Source of the DNA: Micromonosporaceae bacterium
Lineage (GTDB): Bacteria; Actinomycetota; Actinomycetes; Mycobacteriales; Micromonosporaceae
Assembly: GCA_020027875.1 (NCBI GenBank)
Contig: JAHRHA010000010.1
Span: 1-64,000, forward strand
Direction of reading: 5' to 3'
DNA length: 64,000 nucleotides
The position numbers and the translations under genes were made by a program. This document shows, piece after piece, positions 26,923-35,324 of the stretch. How positions within the stretch are numbered: position 1 is the stretch's first letter; every line of letters starts with the position of its first letter. Below the pieces are notes generated by a model. That model was given only the letters and a program-made list of their open reading frames with translations, searched no databases and was not told the DNA's origin.

Positions 26923-26962
26923 CGTTCGCGTCAGCAACGACGATCGGACGCTTGCCACTCAC
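26816..26962 (-). pseudogene. PIN-domain toxin remnant
   Basis: The gene starts GTG, overlapping the HTH gene stop by GTGA, and reads SGKRPIVVADANVILEQL, the first strand and aspartate of a PIN domain. After about 20 codons the homology ends where the DUF3500 coding region begins on the opposite strand, and the frame stops at 26816. The toxin is therefore truncated and inactive, while its antitoxin-like partner remains. Confidence 0.65.
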
Positions 26963-27507
26963 CGACCAGTTTCCGGATCAAGCAGGTCGGCGACGAGCTC
27001 GCGAGCGAACTCCCGCTCACCGGCGCTCGCCTCTTTCCATGCTCGCCTTGCGTTGACACGCCGTCGTGAGCCTTCCGCGAGAGCGGTGGCGAACCCTTCG
27101 TCGATGGCGGCTGCCTGCGCTGACCGCCGCCGAGCGAGGGCCAGGACGTGTCCAGCCCGAAGTCGCCAATGCGATCCGACCCGGGTTGCGGCCAGGTCGC
27201 CGCTTTCGATGTAGCGGTAGACCATGGGCCGGGAGACGCCGAGGAGCCTGGCGGCCTTTTGTGGGGAGATCAACAGTTCGTGAGCCACGATGGACACGCG
27301 GTGACCCCGGGCGCGCGCAATGAGCACAGCCAGGAAGCCGCGAAGGTCATCGTCGTCGAGCGGATGCTCGGAGCCGTCCTGGCGCTTGACGACTATTACT
27401 GCGCTGCCGTCGATCAGGTCGTCAACAACAGCCTGCTCCGCCGTTCGCTGCCGCTTGGTGCTGGGCGGAGGAACCTCCTCGACTGCATCAACCAACGTGG
27501 GGACCAT
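26959..27507 (-). CDS. Excisionase-type HTH protein, probable orphan antitoxin
   Basis: A 182-residue DNA-binding protein. The MerR/excisionase-like winged helix is at about 77-117: LLISPQKAARLLGVSRPMVY, then RYIESGDLAATRVGSHWRL. The C-terminal region (SRRRVNARRAWKEASAGERE) could contact a toxin. GGAGGG precedes the ATG. A promoter-like TTGCAG, 17 bases, TACGTT lies upstream. Such proteins commonly pair with a PIN toxin encoded just downstream; here only the toxin stump remains, so the protein is likely an orphan. Confidence 0.75.
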   Translation of the reverse strand: MVPTLVDAVEEVPPPSTKRQRTAEQAVVDDLIDGSAVIVVKRQDGSEHPLDDDDLRGFLAVLIARARGHRVSIVAHELLISPQKAARLLGVSRPMVYRYIESGDLAATRVGSHWRLRAGHVLALARRRSAQAAAIDEGFATALAEGSRRRVNARRAWKEASAGEREFARELVADLLDPETGR

Positions 27508-27714
27508 TGATCACCCTCCTCATCAACTGAAGCAAGTGTAACGTACGCACTCGGGTCATTCGCTGCAACTAAGCGGCGCAAGTACGACAGCGAGCTTGCT
27601 TCCGATCGCCCTCCGGCCGGACCCCCGCACACCAGGCAGATCCCTAGTCCGTGCGGAAGTGGGTGCGGAGATCGTTGACCTGCATCGCGACTGTCGCTGA
27701 TGGCCCGCCACTGA

Positions 27715-28632
27715 TCATGCGATGGTGACGTCAGCGAGATCCTGCCGCTCGGCGAGTTCGTCATGACGAGCTCGCAGAACCCGATCTACCGCCGACGTCA
27801 GATCATCGGGGCCATCAACGATTGCGACACCGGGGCGGTCGACGAGCTTCCGTGCCCACTCGTTGGCTAAGAGACCTCGCAGTAGGACAACGTGTCGGCC
27901 TTGCTGTAGGGCGAGCCTGGTCTGGATGCGTGCTCCACTCCGTTCCCCAGCCTCGATGACTACGGTGGCGGCCGCGTACCCGCTCATGACCGCGTTGCGC
28001 ATCGGGAAGTGGTCCTTGTGGGGCGGCGCGTCCGGCCAGAACTGGCTGATGACGAGTCCGTCAGTCGCGATCCGTCGCTGAAGCAGCCGGTTCTCGGCAG
28101 GAAAGTAGCGGGTGATCCCAGTTCCGATCACCGCGACAGCGCGGCCGCCGGCCGCGAGTGTCGCTTCGTGCGCCGCTGTGTCGATCCCGGCAGCGAGTCC
28201 GCTGACTACATTGATTTCCTCGGTGCACAGCATGGTCGCCACGCGGCGAGCTATGTCGGCGCCTCGGTCGGTTGGTTGGCGCGTCCCGATCACGGCTATC
28301 GCCCGCGCGTCCTCCCGCGTCCGGCCTTGAGTGAAGAGGACGGGAGGCAGCTCACGAATGTCACGAAGCTGCGGAGGATAGGTAGCATCGAAGATCGTGC
28401 GGACATCGATGCCGGTCATCGCCAAACTGTCGAGTAGCCGATGTGCCTCATCGACAAGTGCATCGACTAGTCCTGTCTCCGGGAACAGCGTGTCCCGCTG
28501 GCTCACGGCGTCGTCGAGGACGCGCAGCGCGCTACCGCGTGCCAGTACCTCGGCCGTGATCTGCTGCCAACCGGTGCTCGCACGTCGTAATAGAGCGATA
28601 AGGGCAGCGCGCTCGACCTCGCCTCCCGTCAT
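27715..28632 (-). CDS. DprA-like DNA-processing protein
   Basis: A 305-residue Rossmann-fold protein of the DprA/Smf family. Visible motifs are AIAVIGTRQPTDRG, VVSGLAAGIDTAAHEATL, AVIGTGITRYFPAENRLL and FPMRNAVMSGYAAATVVIEA. An N-terminal helical domain (1-100) replaces the SAM domain of some members, and there is no C-terminal winged helix. DprA loads RecA on single-stranded DNA during transformation. The usual housekeeping neighbours (topA, rnhB, comM-like) are absent and an HTH/PIN remnant adjoins, so this may be an accessory paralogue. The start at 28632 is preferred because the upstream extension is Arg-rich and not family-like. Confidence 0.82.
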   Translation of the reverse strand: MTGGEVERAALIALLRRASTGWQQITAEVLARGSALRVLDDAVSQRDTLFPETGLVDALVDEAHRLLDSLAMTGIDVRTIFDATYPPQLRDIRELPPVLFTQGRTREDARAIAVIGTRQPTDRGADIARRVATMLCTEEINVVSGLAAGIDTAAHEATLAAGGRAVAVIGTGITRYFPAENRLLQRRIATDGLVISQFWPDAPPHKDHFPMRNAVMSGYAAATVVIEAGERSGARIQTRLALQQGRHVVLLRGLLANEWARKLVDRPGVAIVDGPDDLTSAVDRVLRARHDELAERQDLADVTIA

Positions 28633-28859
28633 GACTAGAACATATGTCCACAACAGCGCACCGTCAACGATCAAGGGGGCGTGTTGCGCATTCGTTGTGA
28701 GCTGAACTCGCGGCTGGACGGCTTCGTCGCGGACGTCGAAGCCGCGGGCGAACGGCCCGCCGCGCCACCCGGGTTCGGATGACTGCCGTCGCGGGTGCTC
28801 CTGCACCAGCCATCGTGTTGCCGTGATTCCCGCCAGTACAACGTGCATAGGGTGGCGTT

Positions 28860-29312
28860 GTGACCGACGCGTGGAATCCTTCAAGCGTTGGCGTGCTACG
28901 CCTGCCATCCGGGCGGCTCGTCAGGGGACGTGGACTGCGACAGCCGCTCCCACCCGGACCGACGCCCACTTTTGCCGTCTACCTGCTCGGCAGGCGACCT
29001 CCGGCCGTCGCCTGGGAGAGCCGATGGCTGCGGTGGCCGGACTTTCGGCTGCCCATCGACCGAGCGCACGCACGCAAAGTCCTGCACGAGGCCTGGGAGA
29101 GCGCAACGACACAACGCGTGGAGATCGCCTGCCGCGGTGGCCGCGGACGGACCGGCACCGCCCTAGCGTGCCTCGCCATCATCGACGGCGTACCGGCGAC
29201 TGAGGCGATTGCGTTCGTCCGGCGACACTACGACCCGCGTGCCGTCGAGACGCCCTGGCAGAAGGGCTACGTCACCCGTTTCACACCCCGCTCTACCGGC
29301 CGTCATTGCTGA
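28860..29312 (+). CDS. Protein tyrosine phosphatase-like protein
   Basis: A 150-residue dual-specificity-type phosphatase. The active-site loop CRGGRGRTG has the nucleophile C91 and R97 (Cx5R), and WPDFRLP gives the general acid D61. The Cys is preceded by EIA, a slight variation on the usual VHC. The compact size and the absence of a signal peptide suggest a cytoplasmic enzyme acting on phosphotyrosine or phosphorylated small molecules. The start is GTG. No kinase is adjacent. Confidence 0.82.
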   Translation: MTDAWNPSSVGVLRLPSGRLVRGRGLRQPLPPGPTPTFAVYLLGRRPPAVAWESRWLRWPDFRLPIDRAHARKVLHEAWESATTQRVEIACRGGRGRTGTALACLAIIDGVPATEAIAFVRRHYDPRAVETPWQKGYVTRFTPRSTGRHC

Positions 29313-29363
29313 TCGGGCGCGGCGACTGACCGCACCTTATCGGCCTGGCGCATCGTGTCTCAA

Positions 29364-29413
29364 TGTTCGAACAACCGGCGCATTGTGGCCACCACGCGGC
29401 GGTTGTTCGAACA
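29364..29413. repeat. 50-bp near-perfect palindrome
   Basis: Outer 14-base arms TGTTCGAACAACCG and CGGTTGTTCGAACA are perfect inverted repeats. The centre GTGGCCAC at 29385-29392 is itself palindromic, and over the whole element 22 of 25 positions per arm pair. Each outer arm also contains the 10-base palindrome TGTTCGAACA. It lies between two convergent genes, so a bidirectional terminator is one reading. A regulator binding site or recombination site is another. Confidence 0.85.
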
Positions 29414-29501
29414 CCGACAGAGGTATTGGGTTGGCGAGGCTCAACACCGTACGGGGGAGAACCTGGCCGAGCCATCGGTGATCACGGCATCCCGCCCGGC
29501 T

Positions 29502-30203
29502 CTATCCACGCTGAGGTGCCGTGAGCCGCCGATTGCTTGCGACGGCTAGGTCGTGAATGCGTCGCACCAGGTGGGCCGCTAACGCCGTCACAAACCCGAA
29601 CGAGATCGCCGATCCGATCACCAGTCGCACGGCGAGGCTGTCCAGGTCGGGCCACCCATCGATCACGAGGACTGACACCGGGGCCGCAACGCACGCGGCC
29701 ACCCAACCCCACTGCTTGAGGGCGGCGAATCGGCGCACGAACACGAAACAGGCCGCCAGCCACGACACAGTGGCCACGATGAACCCAACCTCGTGCAGAA
29801 GGCCGTGCCAGCTGATCGATTCAGGTGCCCCGGCCGGCGCACCCGGTGGGAAGCCGGCGCCCGCATCGGTGACGAAGACTCCGGCCACGATCAGCCCGAT
29901 CCCGTTGAGACCGACCAGTATTGGGCCCCAGGTGCCGCCGCGGCCGGGACGCAGCACTCGCCACATGCCGGCGGCGCAGGCCACGTACAGCGCGCCGGTA
30001 ACGACGAAGTTGGCGATCTGGACCCACCCCACTTTCCCGAGACTGAGCATGCTGAGCGGGTGGTAGGTCGGGTCGAACCCTTCGCGTGTGAACGCCTGGA
30101 TCAGCCATGTCGTGAGAAACAGCGGGCCGGCGACGATGCCGCACGCCAATAGCCGTGTGGACTGGACGGTTTGTGCTCGTGGATGCGCGGCCTGTTGTGA
30201 CAT
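29502..30203 (-). CDS. DUF998 membrane protein
   Basis: A 233-residue protein with six membrane helices and the DUF998 signature FDPTYHPLSMLSLGKVGWVQ after helix 1, plus VTDAGAGFPPGAP before helix 4. GAGAGGAGAG precedes the ATG. The family is common in actinomycetes, and its role is unknown. The last residues (VASNRRLTAPQRG) are cytoplasmic. No operon partner is evident. Confidence 0.85.
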   Translation of the reverse strand: MSQQAAHPRAQTVQSTRLLACGIVAGPLFLTTWLIQAFTREGFDPTYHPLSMLSLGKVGWVQIANFVVTGALYVACAAGMWRVLRPGRGGTWGPILVGLNGIGLIVAGVFVTDAGAGFPPGAPAGAPESISWHGLLHEVGFIVATVSWLAACFVFVRRFAALKQWGWVAACVAAPVSVLVIDGWPDLDSLAVRLVIGSAISFGFVTALAAHLVRRIHDLAVASNRRLTAPQRG

Positions 30204-30378
30204 CGCCCTCTCCTCTCTTCGCGGCACCCCTGCGGTGCCTCTCACCGGAGACGTCGGGGCCGCGGCGCCGTCTCGGACATCCGCGCGACTCACTCCAAGA
30301 CCCGGGCGGCTAACCGGGTGGGCGTTCCTCGCTCACCGGGAGCGGGCCTATCCGGACGACGGCGATCGCCGTTGTTTG

Positions 30379-30432
30379 GTGCACCTGATCACTGGGATCT
30401 GGTGCACGCGGGCGTGCAGTGAAAAGCGGTGA
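30379..30432 (+). CDS. Conserved mini-ORF, copy 2 (ITGIWCTRAC peptide)
   Basis: A GTG-started 17-codon frame encoding MHLITGIWCTRACSEKR, matching the mini-ORF at 10108-10155 in ITGIWCT.AC with silent codon differences. A perfect 14-base palindrome (ACGGCGATCGCCGT, 30359-30372) lies just upstream, and a terminator-type hairpin follows 46 bases later. No larger gene on this strand is attached, so it may be a free-standing small gene or leader. The frame is also open further upstream, so the start is uncertain. Confidence 0.4.
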   Translation: MHLITGIWCTRACSEKR

Positions 30433-30441
30433 TGTTGGTAC

Positions 30442-30510
30442 AGTTGGATCATCCCTCAGGGCTTCGGCCGCTGGGTTCGAGGCCCGCTTTGGCGGGCCTC
30501 TGCGTTTGTG
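30442..30510 (+). ncRNA. Candidate small transcript with terminator
   Basis: A TACAGT hexamer (about 30440-30445) is followed by a short non-coding stretch and a GC-rich hairpin with a T-containing tail. A second stretch near 44189-44262 has the same order: TAGAGT, then TCC.TC.GGGCTTC, then a GGCCCcGC hairpin and TTTGTG. The shared layout suggests a small RNA family or a mobile terminator module. No known RNA family is recognised. Confidence 0.3.
30479..30500 (+). terminator. Terminator-type hairpin
   Basis: Perfect 9-base stem GAGGCCCGC / GCGGGCCTC with loop TTTG, followed by TGCGTTTGTG. Confidence 0.6.
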
Positions 30511-30611
30511 GCCTACCAGGTGCTGGCGCGCCTCCCACCGAGGTGGAGCGCGCCTACCTTGCCGCGAGCGTTGGCGAGGTATCCCGCGCCGGCCGGTAGC
30601 AGCGCCCCGAC

Positions 30612-32888
30612 TCACCCCAAGGCAGCACGGGTACGCCGTGCGGCGCTCACCACGTTGCTGAGTGCCGCCTCGATCTGCGGGTAGGTACGCGTCTTGAGCC
30701 CACAGTCGGGGTTCACCCACACCCGGTCGGCCGGCAGCACCCGGAGTGCCGTTGCGAGTAGGTCCGCCACCTCCGCCGTACCGGGCACTCGAGGCGAATG
30801 AATGTCGTAGACACCCGGACCGAGGCCGCGGCCGAACTCCTTGATGGCCGGCTCGGCGATGAGTCGAGCACCGGACCGGGCCGACTCGACGGTCGTCACG
30901 TCGGCGTCCAGGGCGTCGATCGCGGCGAGGACCTCGGCGGTCTCGGAGTAGCACAGGTGCGTGTGTATCTGCGTACGGTCACCCGCGCCGGAGGTGGCGT
31001 GCCTGTACGCGCCGACCGCCCAGTCGAGGTACTCCGCCTGCGCGCTGCGGCGCAGCGGCATCAGCTCGCGCAGCGCAGGCTCGTCTACCTGGATGACGGA
31101 GATACCGGCGGCCTCGAGGTCCGTGACCTCCTCGCGGATCGCCTCGGCAACTTGGCCGACGACGTCTCGCAGCGGCAGGTCGTCGCGCACGAACGACCAC
31201 GCGACGATGGTCACCGGCCCGGTCAGCATTCCCTTGACCGGCTTGCTTGTCAGCGACTGGGCATACCGCGCCCACCGCACCGTGATGGGTGCCGGGCGAC
31301 TGACCGTGTCGTGCAGGATGGGCGGCCGGGTGCAGCGCGAGCCGTACGACTGCACCCACCCGTAGCGCGGGGTGGCGAACCCGTCGAGCTGCTCGGCGAA
31401 GTACTGCACCATGTCGTTGCGCTCCGGCTCGCCGTGGACCAACACGTCTAGCCCGAGGCGCTCCTGCAGGCGGATCACCCGGTCGATCTCGGCTTCGATC
31501 CGGCGCTCGTACTGCTCCTGGTCCATCCGTCCGCCGGCCACCGCGGCCCGGGCGGCGCGCAGTTCGCCGGTCTGCGGGAAGGAGCCGATCGTGGTTACCG
31601 GCAGCGCCGGCAACCGTAGGTGCTGCGACTGTGCCGCGGCGCGGATCGGGTACGGGCTGCGGCTAGACCGACCGGGTCGGCCGGACCCTGGCTCGGAGGC
31701 GACGCGCGACGGCTCGGCCGTGATCGTGCCGGGTCCGGCCGTGCCGGTGGTGCGGGCGAGCTCGTCGGCCAGCTCCACCACCTCGGCCACCTTCTCCTCG
31801 GCGAAGGCCAGCCGGTCGCGCAGCGCCGGCTCGAGATCGGTCTCAGCCGCCAGGTCGTACGGCACGTGCAGCAGCGGGCACGATGTACTGACGACAACCT
31901 CACCGGCCACGTCACGCACCCGACGCAGGAGTCCGAGCGTCCGACGCAGGTCGGTCCGCCACACGTCGCGGCCCGAGACGACCCCGGCCAGCACGGTCTT
32001 GCCGGCCAGCGCGGCCGCATCGGGGAGGCGGCCCCGGACGAGGTCGATGGCGATGCCTTCGATCGGGGTTTCCGCTAGGGCGGGCAGGGCATCGGCGAGT
32101 TCACCGAAGTACGACGCGACGAGCAACCGTGGCCGGTCCGCCAATCCGCCGAGCCGGTGATACGCCAACCGGACCGCGGCGAGCTCGTCGCCGGTCCGGT
32201 CGGCGACCAGCGCCGGCTCGTCCAGCTGCACCCAGTCGACGCCCTCCGCGCGCAGTGCGGCCAGCAGGTCGGCGTAGACGTCGAGCACGTCCTCCAACCG
32301 ACTCAGCGGGGTGAATCTGGCTGGGCTGCCCGGCGTCGGCTGGGACAACAGCAGGAACGTAACCGGCCCGAGCAGCACGGGCCGCGTACGCAACCCCAGC
32401 GCACGCGCCTCGCGTACCTCTGCAATGGGTTTGTCGTCTGCGAGTTTGAAGGCCGTCGCCGGCCCGATCTCCGGCACGATGTAGTGGTAGTTGGTGTCGA
32501 ACCATTTGGTCATTCGCAGCGGTGCCAGGTCATCGGTGCCGCGGGCCATGGCGAAATAGGGCGCCATCGCGTAGTAGGGCGCCGCGAAGTGGGTGTCGTG
32601 CGGCCCGCCCAGCGCGCGGTACCGGTCGGGCACCGCGTCGAGCAGGATCGCCGTGTCGAGTACGTGGTCGTAGAAGGAGAACGTGTTCGACGGCAGCGCG
32701 GTGATGCCGAGCGCGGCGAGCCGTTGCCAGGTCGCCACGCGCAGTTGCTCGCCGGTGAGTAGCAGATCCGGCAGCGTCGACCGGCCGTCCCAGTACGCCT
32801 CGAGCGCGTGCTTGAGTTCCCGACGCGGCCCGATGCGTGGATATCCGAGCACTGTCGAGTTGATTTTGGAGTCAGTCACGCAGGGCAT
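30612..32888 (-). CDS. metE: Cobalamin-independent methionine synthase
   Basis: About 758 residues, the family's usual length. It transfers the methyl group of 5-methyltetrahydropteroyltri-glutamate to homocysteine. The N-terminus STVLGYPRIGPRRELKHALE is diagnostic. Catalytic-domain zinc ligands are visible in IHTHLCYSE (His and Cys) and NPDCGLKTR (Cys). The ATG at 32888 or the GTG at 32879 could be the start. A LysR-type regulator is divergent with a gap of about 95 bases, the arrangement of metE/metR pairs in other bacteria. I saw no cobalamin riboswitch in that gap. A Gly/Pro/Arg-rich linker near residue 400 joins the two halves. Confidence 0.95.
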   Translation of the reverse strand: MPCVTDSKINSTVLGYPRIGPRRELKHALEAYWDGRSTLPDLLLTGEQLRVATWQRLAALGITALPSNTFSFYDHVLDTAILLDAVPDRYRALGGPHDTHFAAPYYAMAPYFAMARGTDDLAPLRMTKWFDTNYHYIVPEIGPATAFKLADDKPIAEVREARALGLRTRPVLLGPVTFLLLSQPTPGSPARFTPLSRLEDVLDVYADLLAALRAEGVDWVQLDEPALVADRTGDELAAVRLAYHRLGGLADRPRLLVASYFGELADALPALAETPIEGIAIDLVRGRLPDAAALAGKTVLAGVVSGRDVWRTDLRRTLGLLRRVRDVAGEVVVSTSCPLLHVPYDLAAETDLEPALRDRLAFAEEKVAEVVELADELARTTGTAGPGTITAEPSRVASEPGSGRPGRSSRSPYPIRAAAQSQHLRLPALPVTTIGSFPQTGELRAARAAVAGGRMDQEQYERRIEAEIDRVIRLQERLGLDVLVHGEPERNDMVQYFAEQLDGFATPRYGWVQSYGSRCTRPPILHDTVSRPAPITVRWARYAQSLTSKPVKGMLTGPVTIVAWSFVRDDLPLRDVVGQVAEAIREEVTDLEAAGISVIQVDEPALRELMPLRRSAQAEYLDWAVGAYRHATSGAGDRTQIHTHLCYSETAEVLAAIDALDADVTTVESARSGARLIAEPAIKEFGRGLGPGVYDIHSPRVPGTAEVADLLATALRVLPADRVWVNPDCGLKTRTYPQIEAALSNVVSAARRTRAALG

Positions 32889-32984
32889 CCTGCCCGAGTA
32901 CGGCCGGTGCGGGCGGGATCGATTGCCGCTGCTTATGGGTCTCCCGGTTGCCCACGGACCGCGACGGCGTGGCCATACTGGTGC

Positions 32985-33893
32985 GTGCACCCTGGCCCGC
33001 CGCTGCGTGAGATCGGCTGTTTCGTGCTGGTCGCGCAGCGTCTGAGCTTCTCCCGGGCCGCGGCCGAGCTGGGCATGTCGCAGCCAGCAGTGAGCCAGGC
33101 GATCGGCCGTCTCGAGCGAACGCTGGAGCTCCGGCTTTTCGAGCGGACGAGCCGCGAGGTCCAGCTATCCGACGCGGGAAAGGTGCTGCTGCCGTACGCC
33201 GAGTCGCTGCTCGAGCAGGCGGCGGCGTTCTCCGTCGAGGCCTCACGGCTGGCCGCTCCGACCGGGCGGACGATTCGGCTTGCTTATTGCCCGCTGGTTG
33301 GCGGGCTGGCCGCGCGGGTCGCCCGTCGACTGTCCCGGCGCTCACCCGTCATCGAGTTGGAGCTGTACGCGGCCGGGTGGAGCACAGCCACGGCGGAGTT
33401 GGCGCAGGCGACGGTGTCGGCGGCCATCATGAGCCGGCCGTTTCCGCCCGGGCTCGCCACGACCGCCCGTTTCCACGTACCAATCACGCATCTGGCCGTG
33501 CCGGCGAGCGCCCCACTGGCCACCGCCTCGCGGGTCCGACTGGACCAGTTGGCCGGTCGTGACGTTCTGATGCCGCGCAGCCGCCCGCCGGGGGGAGTCT
33601 GGGCGCAACTGGCCGCGCAGCTTCTCGGACCGTCCGGATCCAGGCTGGCCCCGGACACCCTCGACGACCTGCCTGGCGCACTGGACCTCGTCGCGGCCGG
33701 CCGAGGCTACCTGCCGGTCCCGCGGCTGCTCGTGGAGACCGTCATCCGCCCCGACGTCCGCTTCGTGCCGCTCGAAGACGGCGGCGTCGTACGGATGACG
33801 TACGCGCTCGTCTGGTGCCAGGATCGAGCCTCGGCCGAATTGATGGCCTTGGTGCAGGCCGTCCAGGAGATCCTGCGCACGCCCAGGTCGTAG
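32985..33893 (+). CDS. LysR-family regulator, possibly controlling metE
   Basis: A 302-residue LysR-type regulator. The helix-turn-helix is at about 8-65 (FVLVAQRLSFSRAAAELGMS, then QPAVSQAIGRLE, then LFERTSREVQLSDAG). The effector domain starts at TIRLAYCPLVGG. The GTG start gives the normal N-terminal length. Divergence from metE suggests control of methionine synthesis, as MetR does in enterobacteria, but the effector domain does not prove a MetR orthologue. No clear T-N11-A box is visible in the gap. Confidence 0.85.
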   Translation: MHPGPPLREIGCFVLVAQRLSFSRAAAELGMSQPAVSQAIGRLERTLELRLFERTSREVQLSDAGKVLLPYAESLLEQAAAFSVEASRLAAPTGRTIRLAYCPLVGGLAARVARRLSRRSPVIELELYAAGWSTATAELAQATVSAAIMSRPFPPGLATTARFHVPITHLAVPASAPLATASRVRLDQLAGRDVLMPRSRPPGGVWAQLAAQLLGPSGSRLAPDTLDDLPGALDLVAAGRGYLPVPRLLVETVIRPDVRFVPLEDGGVVRMTYALVWCQDRASAELMALVQAVQEILRTPRS

Positions 33894-33922
33894 CTGGATG
33901 TTCACCGTGCATGGCCCGACGA

Positions 33923-33957
33923 GCCGACAGATTCAGATGATCGTCTGATTCGTCGGC
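33923..33957 (+). terminator. Hairpin downstream of the LysR gene
   Basis: Stem GCCGAC / GTCGGC with an inner stem TCAGA / TCTGA around GATC, interrupted by an internal loop. It starts 30 bases after the stop. A weak terminator or protein-binding site. Confidence 0.45.
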
Positions 33958-34026
33958 GACTGTCCGTGGAGTGTGCTGGGCATTGTCGCTACGGCTCCTG
34001 AGACGGTCGGACGAAGGGATGGACGG

Positions 34027-34578
34027 ATGTTGCGACGCGCTTCCTGGGTATTCGGCGCTGTCATGGCGCTCACGCTGACAGCCGTAGCGTGTAGCGACAC
34101 AAGAGACACGACGGCCACGTCCGGCGCTCCGGCGGCCACCAGTACGTCCGAGACACCAGGCCTTGATTCCACGATTGGGATCTGCAGCTTGATATCGCGC
34201 GCCACGCTCGAACAGGTCTACGGCTCCATCAAGGTGATTCGCAACGACCAGGGCCCGATCACCGGCAACGCTGTGCATGGCTCGTGCGACTACCTCAAAG
34301 ACGAGAGCCATCCGTATCGCGTTTTCTTTACCATCAACGTCAACTCCGACCCAAACCAACAAGCGTTCGTGAATCTGAGTACTCAGCCGAGTAGCAGGAA
34401 GGTGCCGACGACAGGTGCGGAGGTGTTCGCGGTCGAAGGCGGCATGTTGCACCTTGTGGCGCACAAGAATTCGATAACAATTGAGGTCGGCCTGAGAGTT
34501 GGTTCCGATGTTGCCAACGGGCCTAGGGACAACGCAGTTGCTCTGGAATTGCTGGAGCAGGCCTTGAGCCACTTTTAG
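34027..34578 (+). CDS. Putative lipoprotein
   Basis: A 183-residue lipoprotein. The signal peptide MLRRASWVFGAVMALTLTAV ends in the lipobox with C22, followed by a Ser/Thr/Ala-rich linker. The folded part contains two cysteines (GICSLISRATLEQVYG and HGSCDYLKDE), a layout seen in DUF3558-like mycobacterial lipoproteins. GAAGGGA lies before the ATG. The truncated sigma gene follows after 129 bases. Function is unknown. Confidence 0.75.
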   Translation: MLRRASWVFGAVMALTLTAVACSDTRDTTATSGAPAATSTSETPGLDSTIGICSLISRATLEQVYGSIKVIRNDQGPITGNAVHGSCDYLKDESHPYRVFFTINVNSDPNQQAFVNLSTQPSSRKVPTTGAEVFAVEGGMLHLVAHKNSITIEVGLRVGSDVANGPRDNAVALELLEQALSHF

Positions 34579-34707
34579 GTCCTCGCTCGTGCCGCTACTG
34601 GGCGCCGGGACGGAGAGCGGGCGTCCTGCGGATGAGGTACGCGCACGGTCCTGCGTGCGGCCAGGTCGTAGCTGGATCGAGATTCGTGGGAACAGGGGAC
34701 GGCCACG

Positions 34708-35178
34708 GTGGCAATAGACGGGGTGAGGGCGCAATCGAGCACGCAGCAAGTCACCGATGACGATCCGGCCGAACTTGCGGCGATGTTCGAGCGCCACGTA
34801 CGGCCACTGTTGCGCTACTGCGCATGCAGAGTCGGCCCTGACGCCGCGGAGGACGTCGTCGCCGAGGTGTTCGTCGTCGCGTACGCCCAACGAAAACGAT
34901 TCGACCCCGGTCGCGCGTCCGCACTGACGTGGCTCTACGGCATCGCCACCAATGTCGCTCGCCGGCATCAGCGTACCGAATTGCGTATTTACCGGACGTA
35001 CGCGCGGGGCGCCGTCGACGACGTCGAGGAGCCCTTCGCCGATCGTGCGGCATCGCGAGCCGACGCGCATCGTCGGGCGGCGCGGGCTGCGCGCCGTATT
35101 GGCGGCTTTCCGATGATTTGGCGGCGTTCGCTGAGTTGCGCATTTGACCAGAGCAGTGGGACGTGGGCGGCGCGGTGA
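34708..35178 (+). pseudogene. ECF sigma factor lacking region 4
   Basis: Residues 1-100 are a good sigma region 2: AAMFERHVRPLLRYCACRVG, AEDVVAEVFVVAYAQRKRFD and ALTWLYGIATNVARRHQR. After RRAARAARR the frame drifts into unrelated sequence (GGFPMIWRRSLSCAFDQ). Another frame keeps a trace of the lost linker (SDDLAAFAELR). Region 4, needed for -35 recognition, is absent. The gene is probably a dead end created by a deletion or frameshift. Confidence 0.75.
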
Positions 35179-35324
35179 TACTGCAGCGATGTCACCGAGG
35201 GAAAGCGCCGTGCTCGTGGAACCGCTCACAGACGCCGACGAACGCACCATATCCATCCACAGTAAATCAGCTCGCCAGCACTCGGGCCGACGAGCTGATC
35301 ACATGTGTCCAGATTACAAGATCA

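Noticed and set aside
27508-27714. Possible small zinc-finger gene (GICLVCGGPAGG) upstream of the HTH gene
   Set aside because: Only one CxxC, no start with a ribosome binding site, and the stretch contains the promoter of the HTH gene.
29364-29413. TTCGAAC motifs considered as tRNA T-arm or attachment site
   Set aside because: No acceptor, D or anticodon stem can be folded around it; the element is a symmetric palindrome.
32889-32984. Cobalamin riboswitch or LysR box in the metE/lysR gap
   Set aside because: The gap is only about 95 bases, too short for a B12 riboswitch, and no clear T-N11-A palindrome is visible.
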